This document shows, piece by piece, positions 48,963-57,537 of a DNA stretch of 64,000 nucleotides. The notes beneath the pieces were generated by a model that searched no databases, had not been told where the DNA came from, and saw only the letters and a program-made list of their open reading frames with translations. How positions within the stretch are numbered: the stretch's first letter is position 1; every line of letters starts with the position of its first letter. The stretch lies in assembly GCF_030845175.1 (NCBI RefSeq), contig NZ_CP132542.1, positions 558,001 through 622,000 on the forward strand, given 5' to 3'. A program made the position numbers and the translations under genes. This stretch comes from Coralliovum pocilloporae (lineage in GTDB: Bacteria; Pseudomonadota; Alphaproteobacteria; Rhizobiales; Cohaesibacteraceae).

Positions 48963-49943
48963 TCAGGCCAGACTAAGAACCCCTTGCGGGCGTTCGGGCT
49001 TTGAGGCGACCCATAGGCAGACCGTCAGCGCGTCCTCTCCCTCATCCTGTCGATGAAGTTCAGCGTCAGAGGTCATCACAAGGCCTGCATCCTCGATCCA
49101 GCGGCGCACATGCTCCGTGTCAAACCCAAGCCGTCTGTGGGCATGGTCATCACGAAGAAACTCGAGATGATGGGGGGCAAAGTCCACGAGTACGAGAACA
49201 CCGCCAGGCAGCAGGGCGCGCGCAGCTTCTTCAATCGCCCGATGCGGCTCATCAAGAAAGTGAAGCACCTGATGGATGGTCACCAGATCGCTGCTCTCTT
49301 CAAACCGGGCGAGATCCAGAATGCTGCCGTGCAGAACTTCTGTATTGGTCACCGCATCACGGGCGAGATTGGCTCGGGCCACTTCCAGCATGGAATGGCT
49401 CATATCAACGCCGACACCCTTGTCGATCTGACCGGAAAACAGCTGAAGAATTCGACCTGTCCCGGTACCAAGGTCGAGAAGTGACTGGAAATGACGGCCG
49501 TGAACAGCATTCAGCATTGCCTGCTCAACCTGCTCGTCAGACACGTGAAGAGATCTGATCCGATCCCAGGACGTCGCGTTACGTGAGAAGTAACGTGTAG
49601 CCCGCTCCAGATGGACATTCCAGATAGCCCGCAGCGCGGCAAGATCCCCATCAAGAACAGGGTCTTCAGGATTCAGCTGCTCATTCAACAAGGTAACCAG
49701 CTCTCTCGCCTGGTCATCTTCCGCCAGCTTATAATACACCCAGGATCCTTCAGGAGACCGGTTGATAAGGTCAGCATCTGTCAGGATCTTCAGATGGCGT
49801 GAGATACGGGGCTGGCTCTGTTCCAGAATGAGCGTAAAATCCTTGACCGTCAGATCGCCCTCGGCCAGGAGCGCAAGCATACGCAGCCGCGTCGGTTCCC
49901 CGGCAGCCTTCAACCGTTGTACCAGTGTATCAAGGTCAGTCAC
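48963..49943 (-). CDS. ArsR-family regulator fused to a SAM-dependent methyltransferase
   Basis: A fusion of about 326 residues. Residues ~8-85 are a winged helix of ArsR type (AAGEPTRLRMLALLAEGDLTVKDF, QSQPRISRHLKILTDADLI) without the metal-binding cysteines of ArsR/SmtB. Residues ~140-260 are a class I methyltransferase with SAM loop LLDLGTGTGRILQL and MLEVARANL. Position directly before metF, and the absence of metal ligands, suggest it senses SAM or S-adenosylhomocysteine and controls methionine-cycle genes, as described for SahR-type ArsR proteins. GTG start at 49943 is set by GGAG 6 bases upstream; the frame is open to 50096. A perfect palindrome lies 18 bases upstream of the start. Confidence 0.85.
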   Translation of the reverse strand: MTDLDTLVQRLKAAGEPTRLRMLALLAEGDLTVKDFTLILEQSQPRISRHLKILTDADLINRSPEGSWVYYKLAEDDQARELVTLLNEQLNPEDPVLDGDLAALRAIWNVHLERATRYFSRNATSWDRIRSLHVSDEQVEQAMLNAVHGRHFQSLLDLGTGTGRILQLFSGQIDKGVGVDMSHSMLEVARANLARDAVTNTEVLHGSILDLARFEESSDLVTIHQVLHFLDEPHRAIEEAARALLPGGVLVLVDFAPHHLEFLRDDHAHRRLGFDTEHVRRWIEDAGLVMTSDAELHRQDEGEDALTVCLWVASKPERPQGVLSLA

Positions 49944-49960
49944 ATCACACTCCAGATAAG

Positions 49961-49980
49961 ATATAAAGATATCTTTATAT
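49961..49980. promoter_or_regulatory. Perfect 20-bp palindromic operator in the ArsR-methyltransferase/metF promoter
   Basis: ATATAAAGATATCTTTATAT is a perfect inverted repeat. It lies 14-33 bases downstream of a consensus -35 TTGACA (49994-49999, - strand), so it covers the -10 region. Its position suits autorepression by the adjacent ArsR-type protein. Confidence 0.75.
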
Positions 49981-50009
49981 GATATTTGAAACTTGTCAAC
50001 TGGAACAGC

Positions 50010-50042
50010 CATAAAAAAAGAGGCCGGAAATCCGGCCTCCAA
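50010..50042 (-). terminator. Rho-independent terminator of the DUF2336 gene
   Basis: A 9-bp stem (GAGGCCGGA / TCCGGCCTC) is followed on the - strand by seven T. It separates the DUF2336 gene from the ArsR-methyltransferase promoter. Confidence 0.9.
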
Positions 50043-50077
50043 GTTCGGGGTAACACAAGTCAGGAAGGGAAAATCAT

Positions 50078-51157
50078 CTAACCGTCTGTATTCCAATAGG
50101 AAACAATCCTCTGGGCTGTCTCGACCTTCAGGGTTTCAAACCGCAACATGGCGATGTTCCGCACATCATTGGAAAGCCAGGTCGCAAGCGGACCAACAGA
50201 GAGAAACTGCTGAATTGTTGAATCAGCGAACTCAGCAGCCCGGGCTGAAACCACCAGAGGCTCCATCTGCTTCTTGCTGACCCAGGTCATAATCGTACTG
50301 CGTTCAAGGTCACACAGGCGGCACAGGATAGAGATCGCAAGAGCCAGATCATTGTCCTTCATGGCATCCACCAGATGCAGCTCATCCAGCTGACCGTGGA
50401 CCATAAAGGACGTTACCTGGCGCTCGGCCTGATCGAAGTCACAGCCATCAAACAGGAAGTCAAAACCAAGGCGCTCTTCCGCCACACGCGCGGCATCTTC
50501 AATCTTGTTGAGTTCTGAGAAGCGCCCCTTTTCAACAAGCTGAGCTCGCACTTCATGGGTCGCATGTCTGATGAGTTCGGCCAGGAGATGCTTTGGCATA
50601 TCCTCGCGCTCCGCCAGAGTTCTCTGCAAGCTCTCATCACGTGACAATTGCGCAGACAGAAGGCGGGCTGCCACATCTCCAAAGCGGGCGCCCGGGTTTG
50701 CGGCCAGCTCACGACGTGTCTGGTCATCCCCCCGGTGGGCGACGGCATCTGTCACATGTTCGGACAGGGATGTACGCTGAGCAATGAATGTTGCATGGGA
50801 CGGTGATTTGGAATCCGCAACCCGGATGAGGTCATCGTCAGTCAGAACAGGGGAATGCTTCAAGACCGGTTCCGCGACCACGTAATCATCTTCCGCCAGG
50901 GCGCAAACGAAATCCCGAGGTGCATTCTGGAGATCTGCAAGCTTTTCAGAAGCAAAGCGCTTGGCTTCCTGCTCCACCATGTCCGCCAATCGCAGAAGAA
51001 CGGAGTCATAAATATGCAGAAGATCATCTGAGCACCGGTCTGCTGTCAGAGCAAACAGGGAAACAACCTGCTTCATCAATGCACCACGGCGCTCCACAGA
51101 TGGATCCTGCTCCAGCGCATTAAAATCGACCAGTTGGGTCTCAACGGCCATAGACAT
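50078..51157 (-). CDS. DUF2336 domain-containing protein
   Basis: A 359-residue, all-helical cytoplasmic protein. DUF2336 proteins are alphaproteobacterial and of unknown function. Here the hallmark segments are VSLFALTADRCSDDLLHIYDSVLLRLADMVE, FVCALAEDDYVVAEPVLKHSPVLTDDDLI and the HEAT-like repeats (SPSHATFIAQRTSLSEHVTDAV, LAANPGARFGDVAARLLSAQ). No catalytic motif or membrane segment is visible. It is monocistronic, ending at its own terminator. The second ATG (51151) is an alternative start. Confidence 0.85.
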   Translation of the reverse strand: MSMAVETQLVDFNALEQDPSVERRGALMKQVVSLFALTADRCSDDLLHIYDSVLLRLADMVEQEAKRFASEKLADLQNAPRDFVCALAEDDYVVAEPVLKHSPVLTDDDLIRVADSKSPSHATFIAQRTSLSEHVTDAVAHRGDDQTRRELAANPGARFGDVAARLLSAQLSRDESLQRTLAEREDMPKHLLAELIRHATHEVRAQLVEKGRFSELNKIEDAARVAEERLGFDFLFDGCDFDQAERQVTSFMVHGQLDELHLVDAMKDNDLALAISILCRLCDLERSTIMTWVSKKQMEPLVVSARAAEFADSTIQQFLSVGPLATWLSNDVRNIAMLRFETLKVETAQRIVSYWNTDG

Positions 51158-51317
51158 GATTTTCGTCCCTTTTCAAGTACGCAACCTGAGAGGACCTTAG
51201 CACCAAGAAACGTAGAACCGTTTAAATGTGCACATGGCATTTGAGTAAACTGCGAGTAGAAACTGACTAAAAAATCAAAGATATTTAGCTAAAATTGCAA
51301 GCATATCGGAGCACCTG

Positions 51318-51818
51318 ATGAGCGAGATAAAAACGCACTGGCCGCCTGAGGGAGAAGCAGATGCCAGCCTCTATTATATAGGGCGGATCAGAACGCCCTG
51401 GACCACCAAGAGGCAATGCCCGCGCAACGCTCAGGAAAGCGAGGTCATCTGCCAGATCGAGCTGCTCCCGCAGTTCCAACTAGCACTTAGATCGCTTGAT
51501 ACAGCCACTCACATTATCGTGCTTTACTGGCTCAATCAGGCAGACCGCGACCTCGTCGTCCAGCATCCTTCCTTTGACAACCAGGCTCACGGCACATTCG
51601 CGCTTCGCTCACCAAACAGGCCGAACCCCATAGGTCTTTCCGTCGCCCGGCTGATCAGCATCAACGAGAGCAGTCTGTCAATCCGTCATATCGATTGCCT
51701 GGACGGCACGCCCCTGCTGGATATCAAACCCTATCTTCCAAACACAGATGCTATCACGGACGCCCATGTGGGCTGGTATGAGCAGCGGGCCTGGCCTGAC
51801 CGCAGGCGATCTGATTGA
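51318..51818 (+). CDS. trmO: tRNA (N6-threonylcarbamoyladenosine(37)-N6)-methyltransferase TrmO
   Basis: A 166-residue SAM-dependent enzyme of the TsaA/TrmO family, which methylates t6A37 in some threonine tRNAs. Motifs are YYIGRIRTPW near the N-terminus, the beta-barrel segment HIIVLYWLNQADRD, and FALRSPNRPNPIGLSVARLISI followed by LDGTPLLDIKPYLPNTDA, both diagnostic. ATG has GGAG 6 bases upstream. It stands alone on the + strand, with a hairpin shared with the - strand RNA just downstream. Confidence 0.88.
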   Translation: MSEIKTHWPPEGEADASLYYIGRIRTPWTTKRQCPRNAQESEVICQIELLPQFQLALRSLDTATHIIVLYWLNQADRDLVVQHPSFDNQAHGTFALRSPNRPNPIGLSVARLISINESSLSIRHIDCLDGTPLLDIKPYLPNTDAITDAHVGWYEQRAWPDRRRSD

Positions 51819-51837
51819 AACCTTACGCATTGGGATG

Positions 51838-51869
51838 AAAGAAAAACGGAGCCGCAAAGCAGCTCCGTT
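51838..51869 (-). terminator. Rho-independent terminator of the candidate structured RNA
   Basis: Stem AACGGAGC (51845-51852) / GCTCCGTT (51862-51869). On the - strand it is followed by TTTTTCTTTC. It may also serve trmO from the other side, but the + strand lacks a U-run. Confidence 0.75.
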
Positions 51870-52047
51870 CGTGGATGGTTCGAGGAGACACGCGAGAATC
51901 AAAGGCCATCCACATTATCCGACTGACGTGAGTCGAAGGACGCGATGGGAACACCAATGCCACAAGTGACACAGCTGCCCCATCGCGCCCACAGGACCAT
52001 TCGAAAATCCGGGGCATGGATTTACATCTTTCAAATAGCCTGCCCCG
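51838..52047 (-). ncRNA. Candidate structured RNA with five hairpins and a terminator (unassigned)
   Basis: In this 311-base gene-free stretch the - strand forms, 5' to 3', CGGGGCA / TGCCCCG (outer ends 52047 and 52009), GCGATGGG / CCCATCGC enclosing TGTCAC / GTGGCA, CGACT / AGTCG, GTGGATGG / CCATCCAC (51906-51913 with 51871-51878), and finally AACGGAGC / GCTCCGTT followed by TTTTC. The density of stems and the terminal U-run on the - strand support a discrete transcript of ~210 nt, or a structured 3' UTR of the response regulator. It does not match 6S, SRP or a full tmRNA that I can recognise. Confidence 0.5.
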
Positions 52048-52129
52048 TGAACATGACAGCGCGCCTCAATCAGATCAAATCGCATTAATCGATGATGACG
52101 ATAAGATAAATTTATAAACACTCAATAGA

Positions 52130-52552
52130 TTACAAAAGCGTCTCCAGAAGCCGGGTCATATCCTTGAGCGTTTCCGGTTTCGAAAAAACATCATCGGCCC
52201 CATAGCGGCGCGCTTTTGCAAAACTATCCTCATCAGACGCCGTCGTAACGACGATCAGTCGGAGCTGCTTGAGAACCGCATCTTCGCGACAGATTTGCAG
52301 AAGGTCAAAGCCAGTGAGACCAGGCATATTCAGATCCACCAGAACCAAATCGGGCCAATCCCCTGCACTCACCTTCTCTCTCAAACTCACAAGGGCACTT
52401 TCTCCATCTGAGGCGACCGAAATATTAGCCTCAGAAGCGGTAACCCGTGCCGCTTTCGCCAAAGCACGCCGCATGACCAGAACATCATCCGGATCATCAT
52501 CGATAATAAAGATTTTGCATGGCAGTCTGCTAGACTGCTGATACATCGGCAT
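52130..52552 (-). CDS. Single-domain response regulator (CheY/Rcp1-like)
   Basis: A receiver of about 140 residues without an output domain. The acidic pocket is DDD at 18-20, the phospho-acceptor Asp73 (LVDLNMPG), switch Thr in VVTTASDE and Lys125 (FSKP). The start IIDDDPDDVLVMRRAL is typical of Rcp1-type regulators paired with phytochrome-like kinases. It is divergent from the PAS kinase across 64 bp, so it is probably its partner. The open frame extends into the kinase gene to 52930; start 52552 is chosen as the first Met before the receiver. Confidence 0.85.
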   Translation of the reverse strand: MPMYQQSSRLPCKIFIIDDDPDDVLVMRRALAKAARVTASEANISVASDGESALVSLREKVSAGDWPDLVLVDLNMPGLTGFDLLQICREDAVLKQLRLIVVTTASDEDSFAKARRYGADDVFSKPETLKDMTRLLETLL

Positions 52553-52616
52553 ACTGGTTACCCAATTTATACGTACTACACCGTATAATCCGACAGGCAA
52601 TCCGGCAACTACACTT

Positions 52617-54137
52617 GTGGATATGATGACTGCTCGCGACACTGAGATCGACACAAAGCTACCCACCGCAGCAGCGGACCAACTGCTTGGCGGTCTGGGT
52701 CTGCTTGACTGTTCCGAGTGCCCGGCGGGCCAGATAAATCCCGTATACCTGGTTGACGGAAACGAGGCATTTCGCACCCTGCTGTGTTCAGACCAGCGAC
52801 TGAGCCACGGTCGAGATATAAGCCCCGATCTGACCCGGCTTCTGGGCGCACAAGGCAGCACAACAATCAGGAAATCTCTGGATAGCAAGACAGTCCAGAG
52901 AACGACGCTGACCTCTGATAAACCGGGCACTCTGAGCTATCTCATCTCCATCTACCCGGACGAGACCCGCGACAGGCATATCTGGCTGAGCTTCACGCCT
53001 CTTCCCGCCAATGAAACGGAGCCATCAGGTCAGCAGGGCACTAAGCCGGATGAATTTGAAAAACTCTACAGAAAAACTCCGGCCCTCATGCATTCCATTG
53101 ATGGAGAAGGAAAACTTCTTGAAGTCAGCGACGCCTGGCTGGATGCTTTCGGATATCAGCGTGAGGAAGTGATCGGAAAGAAGTCCAGCGATTTCCTGAC
53201 GCCGGAATCAAGAGAGCTGGCAGTCAACGTCATCCTTCCCCGGTTCTTCGAGGAAAAGGAATGCTGGAACACACCCTATAAATGGGTCCGTAAGGATGGT
53301 TCCATCTTCCAGGGAGATCTCTCGGCAATCATGCGGAATGATGATGCGGACCCCATGATCAAAACACTTGCTGTTATCACAGATGTCACAGAGCGGAATG
53401 AAGCTCGTGACAGGCTTCAGGCAAGCGCTGAGCAACTATCTGTGGTCAATGCGAAACTCAATCAGTTTGCTCACGTGGCATCCCATGATCTTCAGGAGCC
53501 GCTTCGCAAGATCAAGACATTCTCCCACATCCTGATTGATGCAATTGCTGAGGGCGATCATGAAGATGCCGAGCTGGCACGGCAGGTTCTGACAAGCTCT
53601 GTCGACAAAGCGCGGAACCTCATTCGGGACCTGCTGGACTATGCCAGATCCCAGAATCAGGAACTCACCATCGCTCCGTTCAACATCACTGAGATCATCA
53701 ATCGCAGTGTTTCAGGATTGTCCCAGCTGATCGAAGAAGTGGGAGCTCAGATCAAAATAACCTCAGCGGACGATATCATATCCGGAGATCCTCAGCAGAT
53801 AGAGATGCTTCTCAGCAACCTTATCAACAATGCTGTCAAATACCGGCGCTCTGACCAGCCTTGTCTTGTCACGATCGTCTTCGAAATCACTCCGGATAAG
53901 AGCTGGGCTCTGAGTGTAAAAGACAATGGTCTGGGTTTTGACCCCAAATATGACAAGCAGATCTTCGAGCCGTTCAAACGCCTGCATCCGGACGCAAGAC
54001 AAGGCAGCGGCATCGGGCTGGCAATCTGTAAATCCGTCTGTGATCGGCACGGCTGGGATATTTCGGCAGTTTCCGAACCCGGTAATGGCAGCACATTCAC
54101 CGTCACTCCGCTCCCTGACAAACAGGGAAGGCAATAA
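52617..54137 (+). CDS. PAS domain sensor histidine kinase
   Basis: A 506-residue soluble kinase. Residues ~15-130 may be a degenerate PAS-like sensor. A clear PAS/PAC domain spans ~145-260 (GKLLEVSDAWLDAFGYQREEVIGK, YKWVRKDGSIFQGD, LAVITDVTER). HisKA has His290 in HVASHDLQEPLRKIKTFSHI. The HATPase has LLSNLINNAVKYR (N), DNGLGFDP (G1) and GSGIGLAICKSV (G2). The HDLQEPLRKI form of the H box is that of phytochrome-type kinases that phosphorylate stand-alone receivers. No membrane segment or chromophore domain is seen. GTG start; ATG at 52623 is an alternative. Confidence 0.87.
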   Translation: MDMMTARDTEIDTKLPTAAADQLLGGLGLLDCSECPAGQINPVYLVDGNEAFRTLLCSDQRLSHGRDISPDLTRLLGAQGSTTIRKSLDSKTVQRTTLTSDKPGTLSYLISIYPDETRDRHIWLSFTPLPANETEPSGQQGTKPDEFEKLYRKTPALMHSIDGEGKLLEVSDAWLDAFGYQREEVIGKKSSDFLTPESRELAVNVILPRFFEEKECWNTPYKWVRKDGSIFQGDLSAIMRNDDADPMIKTLAVITDVTERNEARDRLQASAEQLSVVNAKLNQFAHVASHDLQEPLRKIKTFSHILIDAIAEGDHEDAELARQVLTSSVDKARNLIRDLLDYARSQNQELTIAPFNITEIINRSVSGLSQLIEEVGAQIKITSADDIISGDPQQIEMLLSNLINNAVKYRRSDQPCLVTIVFEITPDKSWALSVKDNGLGFDPKYDKQIFEPFKRLHPDARQGSGIGLAICKSVCDRHGWDISAVSEPGNGSTFTVTPLPDKQGRQ

Positions 54138-54138
54138 A

Positions 54139-54169
54139 AAAGCCGGGTGAACAATCACCCGGCTTCTTT
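54139..54169. terminator. Bidirectional hairpin terminator between the kinase and the SerC-SerA fusion
   Basis: An 11-bp stem AAGCCGGGTGA / TCACCCGGCTT with T-rich tracts on both strands (TTCTTTG on +, TTTTTTATTG on -). It serves two convergent genes, a junction without the dispersed repeat. Confidence 0.88.
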
Positions 54170-54187
54170 GTACTCATCCGCTTAGGA

Positions 54188-57160
54188 TCAGCCGTATGGG
54201 CCTTTCAGGCCAAGCTCTTCCATCAGAGACGCATAACGGTTGGAATGATACACAAGCTGCGCACCATACTGGTTAACCAGCTCCTGGCGGCGATCCGCAT
54301 CTGTTGTGGATGCAAACGCACCCCAGATAGCAGCCATCTGCTCAGCAGATTCACGAGCCTGAGCGGCGGCACCCGCGCTGCCTGCAGCAGAGCTCAGCGC
54401 GTTCGGTGTCACTTTGCCAACGCCATTGACAGTTGTTGCGCCAGAATTGGTGTAACCTTCCGGCAGGTCGCCTTTCAGGTTGGTCACAGCTTTGTACTGG
54501 ATCACATCAAAGATCTGGTCGATAGCCTGCTTGGCACCTTCCACACGGCTCAGATGCTCGGTGTCAGCTGCAGCATGCGGCAGCAGTTCCAGCTTATCAC
54601 CATGACGCTCAACAAGGCCGAGATACGGAACCATCGGTCCTGAAAGCTCACCGGTCTCAGCGTTCTTGAACAGATCAGCATCGATTGCCGCATACCGCAC
54701 TTTACCGCTGGTGAGAGCTGCATCAAGTGCGTCCGCATTGACCACTTCACCACGGTCATAATTGACGATGATAGCGCCGTCATTCATGGCATTGAGAACG
54801 TCAGTATTGACCAGGCTGTCATTGGCAAACTTGCCGGTTTCGGCATTCAGTGCACCAAGGCCGGTATGCGGGCTCAGAACATCAGCGCCGGTTGCAGCTT
54901 CAATCGGTGTCTCGGCGTAGGTAAAGCCTTCAGACTCGATCCAGTCCTTGTGGTGAGCACGGGCATAGATGGATACATTCATGCCAAGGGCTTTGCCGAG
55001 ATTGGCCACTTCACGACCGATATTGCCGTAGCCGATAACGGCCATTTTCTTGCCTTCGAGCTTCTCGGTCGGGAACTTGCAAAGATCCTTACCTGTGTCG
55101 AAGTTGCCGTCACAGACCAGACCGTGCATTTCGTCGACCGGAAGATCCGGAGCAACTTTCAGAAGCGCCTTGATGGCCATGTGAGCGGTTGCACGGCTGT
55201 TGAAGCTCGGTGTGTTCATCAGCGGAGCTTCACCGCCGGTGCCGTTGCCGCCACCCCAGGAGGCAGAGCCCATATTGCCGGTACCGGCACCGATACGAAC
55301 GCCACCATGCTTGAAGACGGACGCCTGCGGCAGGAAGGTCGCGGCAACGATAGTCGCGTCATACTGACCGTCTTTGGTGCGCGGCAGCAGTTCTTCTTCG
55401 GTTGACAGGTTCGGCTCGTAGAAGAAGTGGATTTTACCAGCTTCCAGGTCCTGACCGTCATGACCGCCTTCGTGGAAGACACCGCCCTTGCTCTCAACAT
55501 GGGCACGGGCTTCTGAATGGTCCGGGTTGCCGTTGGCATCAAACTTCAGGCCAATGAGGTCAGCAACAAGAACCTTGTAAGCCTTGCTCTGATCATCCTG
55601 ACGAACGCGACCACCAGCAGCAGAAGCAGAGGATTCGAACGTTTCACCCTGCTCTGCCAGCAGTTCTTCAAGAACAACAGCTTTGGCACGCAGATAGGCA
55701 TATTCGAGGTTGTCCAGAAGAGCCGGGATATCAGCATGCGGACGGATACCACCAATCCAGGCCCGGTAGTCACCAGGGGTGCCCGGGAAAGCATTGACGT
55801 AGCGAGCCACATCAAGGCCTGGCTCACGGTCACCATTCGGATGGGTCAGACCTTCAAAGCCAAGCAGCTGCTTGGAGCGGGCAATGATGCGCGCATGTAG
55901 ATCAGCGTCGGTGATGTCGGCATCATTGACTTTCAGAAGGGTCACGGCAGCACCACGACGGGCCACTTCCTCAACGCCAAGCTCAAACAGGTCATGGCTT
56001 GCGACCCAGTCATTGACAGCTTCACGGTTTTCAATGGAACGGCGGTTCAGATCACGAACAGAACCAACCAGCTTCTCGGAACGCAGCAGGCCAAATGTGG
56101 TTTCAGCGAAAGCCAGCGTCGAGAAGGTGTTGATGATGCCGCCGAGCATCTTGTGCTCTGCCGGGTCGTAGAACGGGCCAAGGCCAACGGTTTTCTTGCC
56201 GGTCAGCGGCAGTTTCGGGTTTTCCGGAACAACAATCTTGAGCTGACGCGCAATCGCCCAGGACGGATCATTCTGGTTTTCTTCAACCAGCGCCAGAGCG
56301 GCCGGGGTGAAGGAGATCAGGAAGTAACCGGAGATACCGCCGATTGCCTTCTGCAGCGGCATGAACATGCAGCATTTGTTCTGAACCTGGTCAACCAGAT
56401 CCTGATCCCAGACCATAGAACCAAGCAGAGACGTGGCGTCGATAACAGCATGGTGGTTTGCCGGATCACGATCGATCCAGGCCAGCAGATTCTTGATGTC
56501 GCCGTCTGTGTAGGTGGACGCGCCGGTTGTTTCATGACCTACGCCGAAGAAGACTTTGACGCCCATTTCGACCAGCTCATCAGCAGACGGGATAGCGCCT
56601 TCCTTGCCGGTGAAGTGAACACGACCCATGTCGCCGTTCGGAGCATATTTGTGCAGCTCAAGGATCTGCGCACCCCAGGACTGACGGAAGAATCCGCCGA
56701 TCATGGCTTCTTCTGATTCCGGACGCGGTGTATCAACAAAGATATGCTGATCCTGTTTGTTGGCGTTGATCAGATGAACAGCGGCAACAGTGAAACCGGA
56801 GTGACCGCCGCCCAGACCGACAGCCATCTTGTTCTGCTTCGGGAACTCGAAATAGCGGTTGATCTCGTACATCATGTCGAGAAGAACCTTATCCGCCGGA
56901 TAGCCGCGGTGCATGGAGCGGCCCAGCTCAGCAGACGTGATCGGTCCGAGATCGTTACCCTTGTCGTCGAGCTTGCGATAGTTGGCTTCAAGCCATGCTT
57001 CGAACTCGAAGCGCATCAGGCGGCTGTCGACCTCATCGGTCGTGATATCCGTGATCGGACCCACACCGAAAAACTGGTTGGAGGTCCGGGCCGGAGCACC
57101 GGCTGCGGTCGCGGCCAGCGCGGCTTCTCTCTGCGCTTTCAAGTCAGCAATCGACGCCAT
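54188..57160 (-). CDS. Fusion of a SerC-like aminotransferase and a SerA-like NAD-dependent dehydrogenase
   Basis: A two-enzyme protein of about 990 residues. The N-terminal ~500 residues are a class V, fold-type I aminotransferase resembling phosphoserine aminotransferase (MAVGLGGGHSGFTVAAVHLI, IDATSLLGS, and PLQKAIGGISGYFLISF with the likely PLP lysine). The C-terminal half is a D-2-hydroxyacid dehydrogenase: substrate domain GVRIGAGTGNMGS and MNTPSFNSRATAHMAIKALL, NAD loop VIGYGNIGREVANLGKALGM, catalytic Arg in YDRGEVVNADAL and His in LLPHAAAD. Together they could convert 3-phosphoglycerate to phosphoserine. ATG 57160 has AAGGA at 7 bases; the frame is open to 57274. The exact substrates are inferred. 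The long tail rich in Ala (~90 residues) is unassigned. Confidence 0.8.
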   Translation of the reverse strand: MASIADLKAQREAALAATAAGAPARTSNQFFGVGPITDITTDEVDSRLMRFEFEAWLEANYRKLDDKGNDLGPITSAELGRSMHRGYPADKVLLDMMYEINRYFEFPKQNKMAVGLGGGHSGFTVAAVHLINANKQDQHIFVDTPRPESEEAMIGGFFRQSWGAQILELHKYAPNGDMGRVHFTGKEGAIPSADELVEMGVKVFFGVGHETTGASTYTDGDIKNLLAWIDRDPANHHAVIDATSLLGSMVWDQDLVDQVQNKCCMFMPLQKAIGGISGYFLISFTPAALALVEENQNDPSWAIARQLKIVVPENPKLPLTGKKTVGLGPFYDPAEHKMLGGIINTFSTLAFAETTFGLLRSEKLVGSVRDLNRRSIENREAVNDWVASHDLFELGVEEVARRGAAVTLLKVNDADITDADLHARIIARSKQLLGFEGLTHPNGDREPGLDVARYVNAFPGTPGDYRAWIGGIRPHADIPALLDNLEYAYLRAKAVVLEELLAEQGETFESSASAAGGRVRQDDQSKAYKVLVADLIGLKFDANGNPDHSEARAHVESKGGVFHEGGHDGQDLEAGKIHFFYEPNLSTEEELLPRTKDGQYDATIVAATFLPQASVFKHGGVRIGAGTGNMGSASWGGGNGTGGEAPLMNTPSFNSRATAHMAIKALLKVAPDLPVDEMHGLVCDGNFDTGKDLCKFPTEKLEGKKMAVIGYGNIGREVANLGKALGMNVSIYARAHHKDWIESEGFTYAETPIEAATGADVLSPHTGLGALNAETGKFANDSLVNTDVLNAMNDGAIIVNYDRGEVVNADALDAALTSGKVRYAAIDADLFKNAETGELSGPMVPYLGLVERHGDKLELLPHAAADTEHLSRVEGAKQAIDQIFDVIQYKAVTNLKGDLPEGYTNSGATTVNGVGKVTPNALSSAAGSAGAAAQARESAEQMAAIWGAFASTTDADRRQELVNQYGAQLVYHSNRYASLMEELGLKGPYG

Positions 57161-57479
57161 GTCAGGTTCCTTGTCTGAAAAAATCATCCCACGCATTCTT
57201 TCCTGAATGCGGTTTTTTATGTGATGCGGAAAATACGTCCACTTTCGGAATATTGCTCCACCCAAATCCGACACATGTTGAAGAGCGAGCGTCGCAATTA
57301 CGTTAGTGACTGAAGATCATCCCGGCAGACCGGCCATATCCAGTGTCAAATGCGGGAATTCTCCCGTTGCTCCAAACTTTCCAGAACCATGTCGAAAGAG
57401 AAAAACGGAGCAAAAAGGGCGCCCGGCTTTTCTCCATCCGACATAGGCCCAACCAAGATCGCTATGGGGCCTTCGCAAC

Positions 57480-57508
57480 TTGACAGTGCTTCTGCTTTAT
57501 TATTAGCA
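57480..57508 (+). promoter_or_regulatory. Predicted promoter of the ArsR operon
   Basis: TTGACA at 57480-57485 with TTAGCA/TAGCAT 17-18 bases downstream. The 251-base gap between this unit and the fusion gene holds divergent promoters and nothing else I recognise. Confidence 0.5.
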
Positions 57509-57509
57509 T

Positions 57510-57527
57510 ATTTGTTAATTAACAAAT
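57510..57527. promoter_or_regulatory. Perfect 18-bp palindrome, likely ArsR operator
   Basis: ATTTGTTAATTAACAAAT is a perfect inverted repeat immediately after the predicted -10 and touching the first possible start codon (57526). It is well placed for autorepression by the ArsR protein. Confidence 0.75.
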
Positions 57528-57537
57528 GAGAGAATTA

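Noticed and set aside
52000..52030. T-arm-like sequence GGATT-TTCGAAT-GGTCC, suggesting a tRNA or permuted tmRNA
   Set aside because: No matching acceptor strand, D-arm, anticodon arm or tag reading frame could be placed on either side.
52553..52930. Upstream extension of the response regulator into the kinase gene
   Set aside because: The extension is antisense to the kinase N-terminus and has no receiver similarity.
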